Source of the DNA: Microcoleus sp. EPA2
GTDB lineage: Bacteria; Cyanobacteriota; Cyanobacteriia; Cyanobacteriales; Microcoleaceae
DNA: 64,000 nt
NCBI GenBank assembly: GCA_020882975.1
Contig: JAHRFD010000016.1
Coordinates: 62,001 to 126,000, forward strand
Direction: 5' to 3'
Part shown: positions 53,530 through 62,083 of the stretch, piece by piece
Position numbering within the stretch: position 1 is the stretch's first letter
Layout: every line of letters starts with the position of its first letter
Made by a program: the position numbers and the translations under genes
The notes under the pieces: model-generated
Told to the model about the DNA's origin: nothing
The model's database searches: none
What the model saw: the letters and a program-made list of their open reading frames with translations, nothing else

Positions 53530-54174
53530 TTATTGCCTAACTTCGTCAAAAAACCAGCTACCTACCTCTGTATGATCTGTCTGGCGGCTGCGTCGCAAGC
53601 CTTCTTCCATTAAAGCAAATTTTAGTCCTGGTAAAACTTCAGATTCTGTCAAGCGTTCACTTCCCCGGTTAGCAATTATTTTAAAAGCAATAATTTGGGC
53701 TTTTTGTACGTCTACCACCCAATATTCAGACACCCCTAATTCTTCATAAAGCATTCTTTTGGTTCCCAAGTCGTCCAGCAGAGAGCTATCCGCAATTTCG
53801 ATCGCCAAATCTGGTGCAACTGCGCTATCCAAATTCACGACTGAACTCCCGCGAGGTGTAGATTGTACCCGTTCTCCGATGTAGTAAGAAGCGTCTGGTT
53901 GAGCTTCTCTGACATCGGTTTTGCGGTAGCTACAGTTAACCAGTAGTCTCATTTTTATACCTTTAGCCATCCCAAATAGATTGATTAAGATGACGATGAT
54001 TCCATTGTCATCAGCATGATCCGGCCCTACTGCTGCCATTTCAATTTTCAACTGTCCATTGTAGTAATAACATTTTACTTGTTTGTACTGCTGCTGCTTT
54101 AGGATTTCTATATATTCATCCCAAGTCGCTGTAACCCAGCTATCAGTTATAAATTTTGCTTGTAGTTGATTCAT
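53530..54174 (-). CDS. Uma2-family (DUF820) PD-(D/E)xK-like protein
   Basis: About 214 residues from the ATG at 54174, which has GAGG at good distance; an ATG directly before it (54177) and one at 54240 are possible. The sequence follows the Uma2 fold common in cyanobacteria: YYYNGQLKIEMAAVGPDHA, QPDASYYIGE, PDLAIEIADSS, and GTKRMLYEELGVSEYWVVD. The Asp/Glu residues match the PD-(D/E)xK nuclease-like core, but the activity of most members is unknown. Many cyanobacteria hold dozens of these genes, often near mobile DNA. Here it is first in a coupled set with an exported pterin dehydratase and a CHAT protein; it may be only a passenger there. Confidence 0.87.
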   Translation of the reverse strand: MNQLQAKFITDSWVTATWDEYIEILKQQQYKQVKCYYYNGQLKIEMAAVGPDHADDNGIIVILINLFGMAKGIKMRLLVNCSYRKTDVREAQPDASYYIGERVQSTPRGSSVVNLDSAVAPDLAIEIADSSLLDDLGTKRMLYEELGVSEYWVVDVQKAQIIAFKIIANRGSERLTESEVLPGLKFALMEEGLRRSRQTDHTEVGSWFFDEVRQ

Positions 54175-54218
54175 CATTACCTCAGCGAAAAAAATCTTTG
54201 AGTTGTGACAGAAGACTT

Positions 54219-54312
54219 GTAATATCAAATCCGTTGACATCGGAATTATTATTTCTCTCTTATCTTTCTCTGTGTCCTCTGTGTTCTCTGTGGTTTAATC
54301 ATTCCAATATAA
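54219..54312 (-). repeat. MITE-like repeat, copy D (one end missing)
   Basis: One end GTAATATCAAATCCGTT is intact and followed by the CGGAATTATT and CTGTGTTCTCTGTGG core and the GGTTTAATCATTCCAATAT block. The distal TGATATCATTTCCGG end is absent, so the copy is truncated. It lies just upstream of the Uma2 gene. Confidence 0.65.
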
Positions 54313-54394
54313 CAAGCGCCATCGAGGTACAGCAAGAGTGACATTGGTTCCCAGGAAGAGCCTGGGAACCAGTTACCATCAGAACAATTAACCT

Positions 54395-57088
54395 TTACTC
54401 TTCTGTCGCTTCCTCAGATTCCGAATCTTCCATCGACTCTTCACCCGCAGGCGGCACTAAAGCCACAGCTACGATGGAATCATCGTCATCTAAGCGCTGC
54501 ACCCGCACACCCGTTGCGGTTCGAGATTGCGTGGAAATTGCACTCACCGCCTGACGGATGATAATTCCTCGGTTGGTAATAATCATCAACTCATCGGTTT
54601 CGTTAACAATTCGCAGTGCGGCTACCCGATCCTTAGCCTTTTTGGACTTAAATTTAGTAGCAGTCAATCCTTTCCCAGCACGTCTTTGGAGGCGGAATTG
54701 AGAAACAGGAACCCGCTTCCCATAACCATTGGTGGTAATTACCAAAACTGATGGAACTAGGCTGTTATCTGTGGGAATTTCTTCGACCAATTCCCCTTCA
54801 GTTTCCTCAGTTTGCTGTTCTAACTCTTCCTCTTCGACTTCCGCCACATTCGCCTCTTCAAATTCCGATTCTTCAGTGTCTAGTTGAGCAATATTGGCCC
54901 CCTCAAATTCTGATTCTTCGGTTGCCAATTCCGCAATTTCGGAAACAATTGAACTTGGCAAAATGTCCATGCTAATCAACTCATCGCCCGATCGCAATTT
55001 CATTGATTTTACACCCCTAGTAGCGCGCCCAGTAGGTCGCAACTGTTCGTGATTGGTGCGGAAATGAATTGCCATGCCTTGCCGCGTGCCGATGATAATG
55101 CTGTCACCAACTTTTGCTCTCCGTACCCACCGCAGTTGGTCGCCTTCTTCTAGAGAAATAGCGATTAAACCGTTTGTTCGGATATTGGCAAAAGCGGAAA
55201 GGGCAGTTTTTTTGATGTAGCCACTGCGAGTTAGCATTACCAAGTATTCCTCGGTACTGAATTCTGTGACAGACACCATAGAAGTGATTTTTTCTTCCAT
55301 GGGAATCGGCAGTAGTTGTAGCACGGGCATTCCGCGCGCTGTCCGAGAACTGACGGGGATTTGATAAGCTTTGACAGAGTAAACTACGCCTCTGTCACTG
55401 AAGAACAAAACGCTGTCGTGATCGCAACAGGAAAGGAAATGTTCTACTCCGTCATCTTCTTTCATTTTCGTGCCTGCTTTGCCGCGAGTAGCGCGACTTT
55501 GGGCCTCGAAAGTGCTGACGGGCATCCGTTTGATGTAGCCTTGTTCGGTGATCAGAATGATTGCTTGTTCGTTAGCAATGAGATCTCTTTCATCGATTTC
55601 TCCTTCGGCGTGTTCGATGACTGTGCGCCGTGGAGTGGCTATTTTGGTTTTGATTTCGACTGCTTCGACTTCGGCGATTTCTAGAATCCGTTCCCGTCTT
55701 GCTAGAATATCTTCCAAGTCAGAAATTTTCGCCCGCAGTTCTTCGTGTTCTTGTTGAATTTTTTGCGCTTCTAAGGCTGTCAAACGTCGCAGTTGCATTT
55801 GCAAGATGGCGTCGGATTGCTGCTCGGAAAGACCGTAGTTATCCATCAATTCTTGTTTGGCTGCTGCGGAGTCAGGAGCGCGACGAATTAGCTGAATAAT
55901 GCTATCTAAGTTTTCGAGAGCTATTAACAAGCCTTGCAGGAGATGGTCGCGTTCTTCTGCTTTGCGGAGTTCGTATTGAGTCCGACGAGTAATGGTCTCA
56001 ATGCGGAAGTCTAGGAAGACATTCAGGAATTGGGAGAGCGAAAGTAGTTGGGGTTCCCCATGTACTAGCGCTAACATATTGGCTCCAAAATTGGATTGGA
56101 GTGGTGTTTGTTTGTAGAGGTTGTTGAGGACGACGCGGGGATAGGCATCGCGTTTGAGTTCGATGACAACGCGCATTCCCTCTCTGTCGCTTTCGTCGCG
56201 AATGTCAGAAATTCCCTCTAATTTTTTGTCGTTTACCAGTTCGGCAATTTTTTCAATTAGGGCCGCCTTGTTTGTTTGGTAAGGCAGTTCGGTGATAATA
56301 ATTGCTTCTTTGTCTGGGCGGCCGGGGTGTTCGATGGTTTCAATGCTGGCGACTCCCCGCATGGTGATGGAACCGCGGCCGGTGGTGTAGGCTTCCCGAA
56401 TGGTGGCTTTCCCTAAAATTTGGCCTCCGGTGGGAAAGTCCGGGCCGGGGATGTATTGCATCAATTCCAGGTCGGTAATTTCTGGATTGTGAATCAGGGC
56501 TACCAAACCGTCAATGATTTCGCCTAAATTGTGCGGCGGAATGTTGGTAGCCATTCCGACGGCAATTCCTGATGAACCGTTGAGCAAAATTTGGGGAATC
56601 CGGGCTGGGAGTACCAGGGGTTCTTGCTGGGAACCGTCGAAGTTGTCCCCGAAATCCACTGTTTCGCAGTCAATATCGCGCAGCATGGCGTCGTGAGTCA
56701 GCGCGGTGAGGCGACACTCGGTGTAACGCATGGCGGCGGCGGGGTCGTTGTCTACCGATCCGAAATTGCCGTGACCGTTGATGAGGCGTTCCCGCATGGA
56801 GAAATCTTGAGCCATCCGCACCAAGGCATCATAAACTGCGGTGTCTCCGTGGGGGTGATACTTACCCAGCACCTCCCCCACGACGCGGGCGCACTTGCGG
56901 AAGGGTCGATCGGGTGTCAAGCCCAATTCGTTCATGGCGTAGAGAATGCGTCGGTGAACGGGCTTGAGACCGTCCCTAGCATCTGGTAGTGCCCGACCGA
57001 CAATTACGCTCATGGCGTATTCCAAGTACGATCGGGACATTTCATTACCCAGATCCGTCGGGATTATCCGCGACTCAGAGGTGCTCAT
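54395..57088 (-). CDS. gyrA: DNA gyrase subunit A
   Basis: The 897-residue protein has the type IIA topoisomerase core: [39 protein letters not shown] and the catalytic Tyr in AAMRYTE. The C-terminal domain forms a beta-propeller; its GyrA box reads QRRAGKG, where the usual motif is QRRGGKG. That one change, and a very acidic insert of ~55 residues between propeller blades with a tandem duplicated TEESEFE unit, make the C-terminal part unusual. At the site where Ser83 sits in E. coli there is Thr, and Asp87 is conserved. The protein cuts and passes DNA and, with GyrB, adds negative supercoils. Cyanobacteria also have a related second subunit, so GyrA rather than ParC rests mainly on the GyrA-box-like motif. 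It is divergent from the deacetylase-family gene. Confidence 0.92.
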   Translation of the reverse strand: MSTSESRIIPTDLGNEMSRSYLEYAMSVIVGRALPDARDGLKPVHRRILYAMNELGLTPDRPFRKCARVVGEVLGKYHPHGDTAVYDALVRMAQDFSMRERLINGHGNFGSVDNDPAAAMRYTECRLTALTHDAMLRDIDCETVDFGDNFDGSQQEPLVLPARIPQILLNGSSGIAVGMATNIPPHNLGEIIDGLVALIHNPEITDLELMQYIPGPDFPTGGQILGKATIREAYTTGRGSITMRGVASIETIEHPGRPDKEAIIITELPYQTNKAALIEKIAELVNDKKLEGISDIRDESDREGMRVVIELKRDAYPRVVLNNLYKQTPLQSNFGANMLALVHGEPQLLSLSQFLNVFLDFRIETITRRTQYELRKAEERDHLLQGLLIALENLDSIIQLIRRAPDSAAAKQELMDNYGLSEQQSDAILQMQLRRLTALEAQKIQQEHEELRAKISDLEDILARRERILEIAEVEAVEIKTKIATPRRTVIEHAEGEIDERDLIANEQAIILITEQGYIKRMPVSTFEAQSRATRGKAGTKMKEDDGVEHFLSCCDHDSVLFFSDRGVVYSVKAYQIPVSSRTARGMPVLQLLPIPMEEKITSMVSVTEFSTEEYLVMLTRSGYIKKTALSAFANIRTNGLIAISLEEGDQLRWVRRAKVGDSIIIGTRQGMAIHFRTNHEQLRPTGRATRGVKSMKLRSGDELISMDILPSSIVSEIAELATEESEFEGANIAQLDTEESEFEEANVAEVEEEELEQQTEETEGELVEEIPTDNSLVPSVLVITTNGYGKRVPVSQFRLQRRAGKGLTATKFKSKKAKDRVAALRIVNETDELMIITNRGIIIRQAVSAISTQSRTATGVRVQRLDDDDSIVAVALVPPAGEESMEDSESEEATEE

Positions 57089-57343
57089 AGGTTAAAAAAC
57101 TCCGTTAAAAATTTTAATTTGACCGCTATAAATCCAAAAAATGCGATAAAATCGGTTTGGATTCAGTAGAGTTGCCAAATAGTGCAAATTACTATTGAAA
57201 TTATATCACAATTAGCCTTAGAGAATATGGGAAAATAGCCAGAAAAATTAAGAGAATTGTTGTGTAATAAAACTGGCTGCTTTGTGAACACGAAAAAATA
57301 GTCTAAAATCTGAAATCTCAAATCAAAAACCAAAAATCTGCTG

Positions 57344-58300
57344 ATGCTACCCGTCATCTATTCCGACGATTTTTTACTGCACAAGACTGGAATGCTTCAC
57401 CCAGAGCGACCAGAACGTTTAACGGCGATCGTCAATGCTCTGAAAGCTGCTCCCTGGGCGGCTCAAATTGAATGGCAATTGCCGACGCCAGTCTCCGGCC
57501 ACGAGCAGAAATTGTTATCGGAGATCAAAAAAGTTCACGCCCTAGGATACATCAGGGAAGTGGAACATCTGGCTCATCGGGGAGGTGGCTACCTCGATGG
57601 AGATACGCCGATTTCTGCGGAAAGTTACGATGTGGCGATGCTGGCTGTGAGTGCTTGGTTGGATGGGGTCGATCGAGTGTGGGCTGGGGGCGAACCGGCT
57701 TTTGTTCTGGCCAGGCCACCTGGACACCATGCTGAGAGAGACCGGGCGATGGGATTTTGCTTGTTTTCCAATGCTGCGATCGCCGCCAATTACGCCCTCA
57801 AACAGGAGGGAATTAACCGCGTCGCCATCCTCGACTGGGACGTCCACCACGGTAACGGCACTCAATCTTTGGTGGAAAACTGCCGACAAATTGCCTACTG
57901 TTCTCTCCATCAATCTCCCTGCTATCCAGGAACCGGAGAAGCTGATGAGCGCGGGGCCTACGACAACGTACTGAATATTCCCTTGTATCCCGGTGGCGGC
58001 ATGGGGGAATACCTTGCGGCTTTTGAATCTCAAGTTATGCCGTTTTTGTCAAAATTTGAGCCGGATTTGTTGATTGTCAGCGCCGGCTACGACGCGACTG
58101 CGGCCGATCCCTTGGCAAGTATGAACCTGACACCCTCAGACTATGCTACTTTCACGGGATATTGTCTGCAACTGACCAGACGTATCCTCTTTGGTTTGGA
58201 AGGAGGTTACGCCCTGAAGGATTTGGCTGAGTCGGTAGTTGCTACCATGGAGCGATGTCTTCATGAGCCGGAAAATCCGATGTCTGGAACATCAGGTTAA
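57344..58300 (+). CDS. Histone-deacetylase-family hydrolase
   Basis: The 318-residue protein shows the class II deacetylase-like signatures: HPERPERL near the start, ARPPGHHAERDRAMGFCLFSN with the paired catalytic His, AILDWDVHHGNGTQ with zinc ligands, and PDLLIVSAGYDATAADPLA, plus LEGGYALKDLA near the end. Bacterial members remove acetyl groups from small amines such as polyamines, or from proteins; the substrate cannot be told here. It is cytosolic, with no signal peptide. The ATG at 57344 begins the typical MLPVIYSDDFLLH. A 255-base divergent gap to gyrA should contain both promoters. Confidence 0.94.
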   Translation: MLPVIYSDDFLLHKTGMLHPERPERLTAIVNALKAAPWAAQIEWQLPTPVSGHEQKLLSEIKKVHALGYIREVEHLAHRGGGYLDGDTPISAESYDVAMLAVSAWLDGVDRVWAGGEPAFVLARPPGHHAERDRAMGFCLFSNAAIAANYALKQEGINRVAILDWDVHHGNGTQSLVENCRQIAYCSLHQSPCYPGTGEADERGAYDNVLNIPLYPGGGMGEYLAAFESQVMPFLSKFEPDLLIVSAGYDATAADPLASMNLTPSDYATFTGYCLQLTRRILFGLEGGYALKDLAESVVATMERCLHEPENPMSGTSG

Positions 58301-58580
58301 GTACCCTGAAAGAGTGATGAGAGGGAGAATTTGCCAGGGCTAAGAACTGCTAACTAAGAAAGTTTAAAGGTGCGATCGCTCCCATTCTCCTCTTCCCTGT
58401 TCCCTGTTGTGGGAAAACAGTGACCGCCATCACCTAATTTCCAGATTCAAGTCACTTACTGTCAATGTATTGGTCACAGACTATTAGCGCAAAAATCACA
58501 CTTTGTCAATGTTTAGGATCACGTCAATCTCAAGTCAAACACAGCATAATAGAATTAAACTGAGTATTGGGAATATTTCC

Positions 58581-58799
58581 ATGCTTAAATCAATTCAAAG
58601 CCTTAATACCATGACAGTATCTCAAATGACACTCGAAGAGTTGTTTGGTCAAGTGATGTTCTCCAGCGTCGTTACTCGCCACGACCGGAGACAACTTAGA
58701 TCCGTACTTTTAGAAAGAACGCTCAACGAAGATGAGTATGCCATCATTAACAGACTCCTCTACAATGTGCGCCGCGGCTGGGTGAAGATTATCGATTAA
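58581..58799 (+). CDS. Small conserved-looking protein of unknown function
   Basis: 72 codons from the ATG at 58581; a longer frame with a TTG at 58503 is less likely. The product starts MLKSIQSLNTMTVSQMTLEE and ends NRLLYNVRRGWVKIID. It is mainly helical, with SVVTRHDRRQLRSVLLE and LNEDEYAIINRLLY. I recall similar short proteins in filamentous cyanobacteria but cannot name the family. No function is suggested. A weak GGGA lies upstream of the start. Confidence 0.6.
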   Translation: MLKSIQSLNTMTVSQMTLEELFGQVMFSSVVTRHDRRQLRSVLLERTLNEDEYAIINRLLYNVRRGWVKIID

Positions 58800-59409
58800 G
58801 TCGCTACGGTCTTACTGTTCTAGCAGAATTAGACCTAGGAGTTTGCGTAGACTGAAATTTATGGCATCGCCATCTTTTGTAGAAAAGTTAATTTTTTTGA
58901 CTTCTCTTTGGAGATAGCTACTTATGGAGGACAATCGCCCTCGATGACATCAGCCTTAAGATAGAGATTATTTTGAAATAACAAGCAGTGGGTGCATATT
59001 TACTTCGACTACAATTGAAAAATTAATATTGTGGGAGTTCATTCATAACTCAAAAAATCATCAGACAAAAAGAGAATTTTTTCAAAAAAAACACTGTAAT
59101 AAAAAAAAATAAAGCTAGGGGACAAACTCCGCTCGAATTAACCGAAATTTTAATCAAATCAGCGGTATCAAACCAAATAAACATACTCTAAAATAACATA
59201 AAAAAATCCCGCCAAAATTCAAGAAATAAAATTTTACCCAGTGGTGAAGAGAAGGCTATTGTGCTAGTACGATCGCGAGGGAAAACCACCTATTTATACC
59301 CAGGGTTGTTTTGTGAAAATTTTCAAGGGTTCCAGAGCCAAACATTCCGGCAATTTGAGCGCAAAAGTGTCAAAATATTAAAAAGAAGTTAATCTAATCC
59401 CCAAAATAT
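58800..59409. other. Non-coding, AT-rich gap
   Basis: About 610 bases without a gene. The part 59030-59230 is strongly AT-rich with long A runs. It must contain the promoter of the ABC ATPase gene; no clear boxes were assigned. No repeat of the other families was recognised. Confidence 0.5.
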
Positions 59410-60432
59410 ATGGCTCCCGCCGTTTTAATTGAAAATCTTCAGAAACGCTACGGCAATGTAGAAGCCGTTAAAGATGTTTCCTTCAAGGTAGAACAGGGGG
59501 AAATATTTGGTTTGCTAGGCCCCAACGGTGCTGGCAAAACCACCACCCTGCGCGTACTTTGTACTTTGACAGCGCCAGATAGCGGCCGTATAGAAGTGTC
59601 TGGTATTTCGGCTGTCAGTCAGCCGAGAATTGCCAGACAGAGACTGGGCTATGTGGCTCAAGAAGTGGCTCTGGATAAGGTGTTGACGGGCAGGGAACTC
59701 CTGCAACTGCAAGCAGCGCTTTACCATTTGCCGCGCCCTACCATTAAAGGGCGGATTGATAAAATGGTCAAACTCCTGGGTTTGGAGGAGTGGGAACATA
59801 AAAAGACGGGTACTTATTCCGGCGGGATTCGCAAGCGTTTGGATTTGGCTGCGGGATTGCTACACCAGCCGGATGTTTTGGTGTTGGACGAACCGACTGT
59901 CGGGCTCGATATTGAAAGTCGGGTGGTAGTGTGGGATTTCCTGCGTCGCTTGCGGGAGGAAGGGACTACGGTTTTGATTACCAGTCATTATCTCGAAGAA
60001 GTTGATGCTTTGGCCGATCGCGTGGCGATTATTGACAAAGGGACGGTGATTGCTGAGGGGACACCTCTGGAGTTGAAAAATCGGGTTGGGGGCGATCGGG
60101 TGACTTTGCGGATTCGGGAGTTTTCGCCCATCGAAGAAGCCGAAACAGCCAAAACAGTGATGGAATCTTTGCCTTTTGTGCAAGAAGTAATTGTCAACGA
60201 GGCTCAAGGAAATTCTCTGAATTTAGTAGTAACACCCCACAGCGAGGCGCTGGTGACAATTCAGCAAGCTTTAAAAGATCTGGGATTGCCTATTTTTGGG
60301 ATTGCTCAATCTCGGCCGAGTTTGGATGATGTGTATTTGGCGGCGACTGGTAAGACGCTGTTGGATGCGGAGTTGGCTGCTGCTAGTAATCGGGATTTGA
60401 AGGCTGAGCAAAAACAGGCGATGCGATCGTAA
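59410..60432 (+). CDS. ABC transporter ATP-binding protein (DrrA-like)
   Basis: The 340-residue protein has one ABC ATPase domain: Walker A GLLGPNGAGKTTTLR, signature YSGGIRKRLDLAAGL, Walker B DVLVLDEPTVGLD and the switch His in LITSHYLEE. The C-terminal ~100 residues form the usual DrrA/CcmA-like extension. It should power an exporter of drug, lipid or polysaccharide type, but no permease gene follows in this window: the next gene runs on the other strand after a strong terminator. The permease is therefore encoded elsewhere. The ATG at 59410 begins MAPAVLIENLQKRYG. Confidence 0.92.
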   Translation: MAPAVLIENLQKRYGNVEAVKDVSFKVEQGEIFGLLGPNGAGKTTTLRVLCTLTAPDSGRIEVSGISAVSQPRIARQRLGYVAQEVALDKVLTGRELLQLQAALYHLPRPTIKGRIDKMVKLLGLEEWEHKKTGTYSGGIRKRLDLAAGLLHQPDVLVLDEPTVGLDIESRVVVWDFLRRLREEGTTVLITSHYLEEVDALADRVAIIDKGTVIAEGTPLELKNRVGGDRVTLRIREFSPIEEAETAKTVMESLPFVQEVIVNEAQGNSLNLVVTPHSEALVTIQQALKDLGLPIFGIAQSRPSLDDVYLAATGKTLLDAELAAASNRDLKAEQKQAMRS

Positions 60433-60440
60433 ATTAAATA

Positions 60441-60483
60441 TCTCTAAAAAATCCTGTCGGTTCAAGACAGGCTTTTTTAGAGA
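60441..60483. terminator. Bidirectional intrinsic terminator
   Basis: TCTCTAAAAAA-T-CCTGTC pairs with GACAGG-C-TTTTTTAGAGA around a seven-base loop, with one T/C mismatch. Each strand ends in a T run, so it can stop both the ABC ATPase transcript and the convergent L,D-transpeptidase transcript. It begins nine bases after the ABC stop codon. Confidence 0.9.
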
Positions 60484-60486
60484 TGT

Positions 60487-61125
60487 CTAATTCTCAACAA
60501 TCACCGGCGTTCCCACTTCTACCTTCTCAAATAAAGCCTGGGCGTCTTTATCAAACATTCTCACACAACCATGAGAAGCCGCCCGCCCGATCGACTCTGG
60601 ATTAGGAGTACCATGAAAACCAATCACATTCTTACCATCAGTCCAAAACCCAATCCACCTACTCCCCAAAGGATTGTCCACCCCCGCAGGAACAAGTTCC
60701 CCAGTCCAAGGATGTTCCCAAACAGGATCTTTGATCATTTGCAAAACTTTAAAATTGCCCGTAGGAGTTTCCCAGCCACCTTTTCCCACAGCCACGGGGA
60801 AGCTGGCTTGCACCTTATTTTGTCGGTAAACATAGACGCGGCGTTCTCGCAATCTTAGCACCAAGCGCACTTCCTCAATCGGATTTACCGGAGGTTTTGG
60901 TTCCTGGGGAATATAGCGAGATGCTTCTGGCAATGCCGGTAATTCTGGTATGGCGATATTGGGCAATTTCACCTGGGATGTTGGTGACTCCGAGGCGATC
61001 GCACTATGATTAAAATTAGCCCTAGCTTCTGCAACAGAAAGCGCGACCACACTCAAACTCAACAGAATTAACTTACTCAACAAAGATTTGCTGTTCACCA
61101 TGTTGTTTTTTGCTAAACTCCTCAT
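60487..61125 (-). CDS. L,D-transpeptidase (YkuD family)
   Basis: The 212-residue protein has an N-terminal signal-like helix (LSKLILLSLSVVALSVAEARA), a Pro-rich linker and a YkuD domain with the active-site motif IGFHGTPNPESIG and SHGCVRM (Cys nucleophile). It makes 3-3 cross-links in peptidoglycan or attaches proteins to it, outside the inner membrane. The start at 61125 gives MRSLAKNN; an ATG at 61101 would remove eight residues and also leave a good signal. No clear ribosome site settles the choice. It is convergent with the ABC ATPase and shares the bidirectional terminator. Confidence 0.93.
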   Translation of the reverse strand: MRSLAKNNMVNSKSLLSKLILLSLSVVALSVAEARANFNHSAIASESPTSQVKLPNIAIPELPALPEASRYIPQEPKPPVNPIEEVRLVLRLRERRVYVYRQNKVQASFPVAVGKGGWETPTGNFKVLQMIKDPVWEHPWTGELVPAGVDNPLGSRWIGFWTDGKNVIGFHGTPNPESIGRAASHGCVRMFDKDAQALFEKVEVGTPVIVEN

Positions 61126-61302
61126 CAGCAGTGGCCACGAACTTTAGATCTCAAATTATGCCCAACCAGCTCAATTATAATCTTTTTTGAAATTCTCAAA
61201 AATTTACTACCGGGGGGATTAAACTGGATTAGGTCTACAGGTGGGGACTTTCGCACAGCGAAAGCACACCCAACCCCAAATAGCAATTAATGTGAGGTTT
61301 CA

Positions 61303-61809
61303 ATGCGTCTTCAGAACATCAAATTATTGACCAGTGCCACCCTGTCGGTGGTAGTTTCAGCATTATCAGTGCATCCAGCGATGGCTAACCCTGCAACTCT
61401 CATCGCCCAAACCCAGAGCACCAGAACAACTACCACAGAAAGCATCACAGGTATTGTCAAAAGTATTGTCGGCGACATCATCACGATTAGCCCCGAAAAT
61501 GAGCGATACAGGACTCTGAGGATTCAAAAATGCGTCCTGAAAATTACCGGCCTCGTACCAGGAATGAAAGTAAAAGCCATGTTCCGAGGCTCTCAGGTAG
61601 AAAATATCATGGTCCTCTCCAAGTATAAAGTGATAGCTTCACCAGTTGCTACCACCACGACTCCCCGCGTAGAAGCGCCACCGGCTCCAGAACCAGCCCC
61701 AATTCAACCAGCTCGTCCCGCTCCCCGCGTCCAACCCTCAGCTCCTCCCCGTCCAGTACCCCCTCCAGCTCCCCGTCCAGCCCCACGTCCCGTAAGAGGA
61801 CTTTGGTAG
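61303..61809 (+). CDS. Secreted protein with Pro-rich C-terminal tail, function unknown
   Basis: 168 residues. A signal peptide is clear (LLTSATLSVVVSALSVHPAMA). A short beta-rich core follows (ESITGIVKSIVGDIITISPE, LKITGLVPGMKVKAM), like a small OB-type or barrel unit, and then about 45 residues dominated by Pro, Ala and Arg. The tail resembles linkers that contact the cell wall (inference). A small hairpin (CTTTCGC/GCGAAAG) lies in the leader near 61248-61264. No family is assigned. The ATG at 61303 is the first good start. Confidence 0.75.
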   Translation: MRLQNIKLLTSATLSVVVSALSVHPAMANPATLIAQTQSTRTTTTESITGIVKSIVGDIITISPENERYRTLRIQKCVLKITGLVPGMKVKAMFRGSQVENIMVLSKYKVIASPVATTTTPRVEAPPAPEPAPIQPARPAPRVQPSAPPRPVPPPAPRPAPRPVRGLW

Positions 61810-61831
61810 AGTTACGTTTGTAGACAGAATT

Positions 61832-61856
61832 AAGCCACCGCCCTAAACGGTGGCTT
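61832..61856 (+). terminator. Hairpin after the secreted-protein gene
   Basis: AAGCCACCG and CGGTGGCTT form a perfect nine-base stem around CCCTAAA, about 22 bases after the stop codon. The following CGCTGTTT is only weakly T-rich, so termination is likely but not certain. Confidence 0.65.
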
Positions 61857-61902
61857 CGCTGTTTCCTCGGAATTGCCATCTGGCTTCTAGGGCAGCCGAA
61901 GT

Positions 61903-61996
61903 GTGATATCAATTGCGGTTGTATGGGAATGATTTAACCGCGAAGGCGCTAAGGACGCGAAGTTCGAGAAGAGAGAGTTTAATACAGGGCCATGAA
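61903..61996 (+). repeat. MITE-like repeat, copy E
   Basis: The end GTGATATCAATTGCGGTT is followed by GTATGGGAATGATTTAACCG, CGAAGGCGCTAAGGACGCGAAG and GAGAAGAGAGAGTTTAATAC. The far GATATTAC end is not recognised. It lies between two plus-strand genes. Confidence 0.65.
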
Positions 61997-62083
61997 GCTC
62001 AAGCCCATGTCTAAAGGCAGGGGTTTGCCGGGGGTTCTTCAGTGATAATAGGATTTTCGAGTATTGATTGAGAAATTGCTGCT

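Noticed and set aside
54395-57088. Assignment as topoisomerase IV subunit ParC
   Set aside because: A GyrA-box-like motif and a full six-blade-type C-terminal region favour GyrA, although cyanobacteria have two related subunits.
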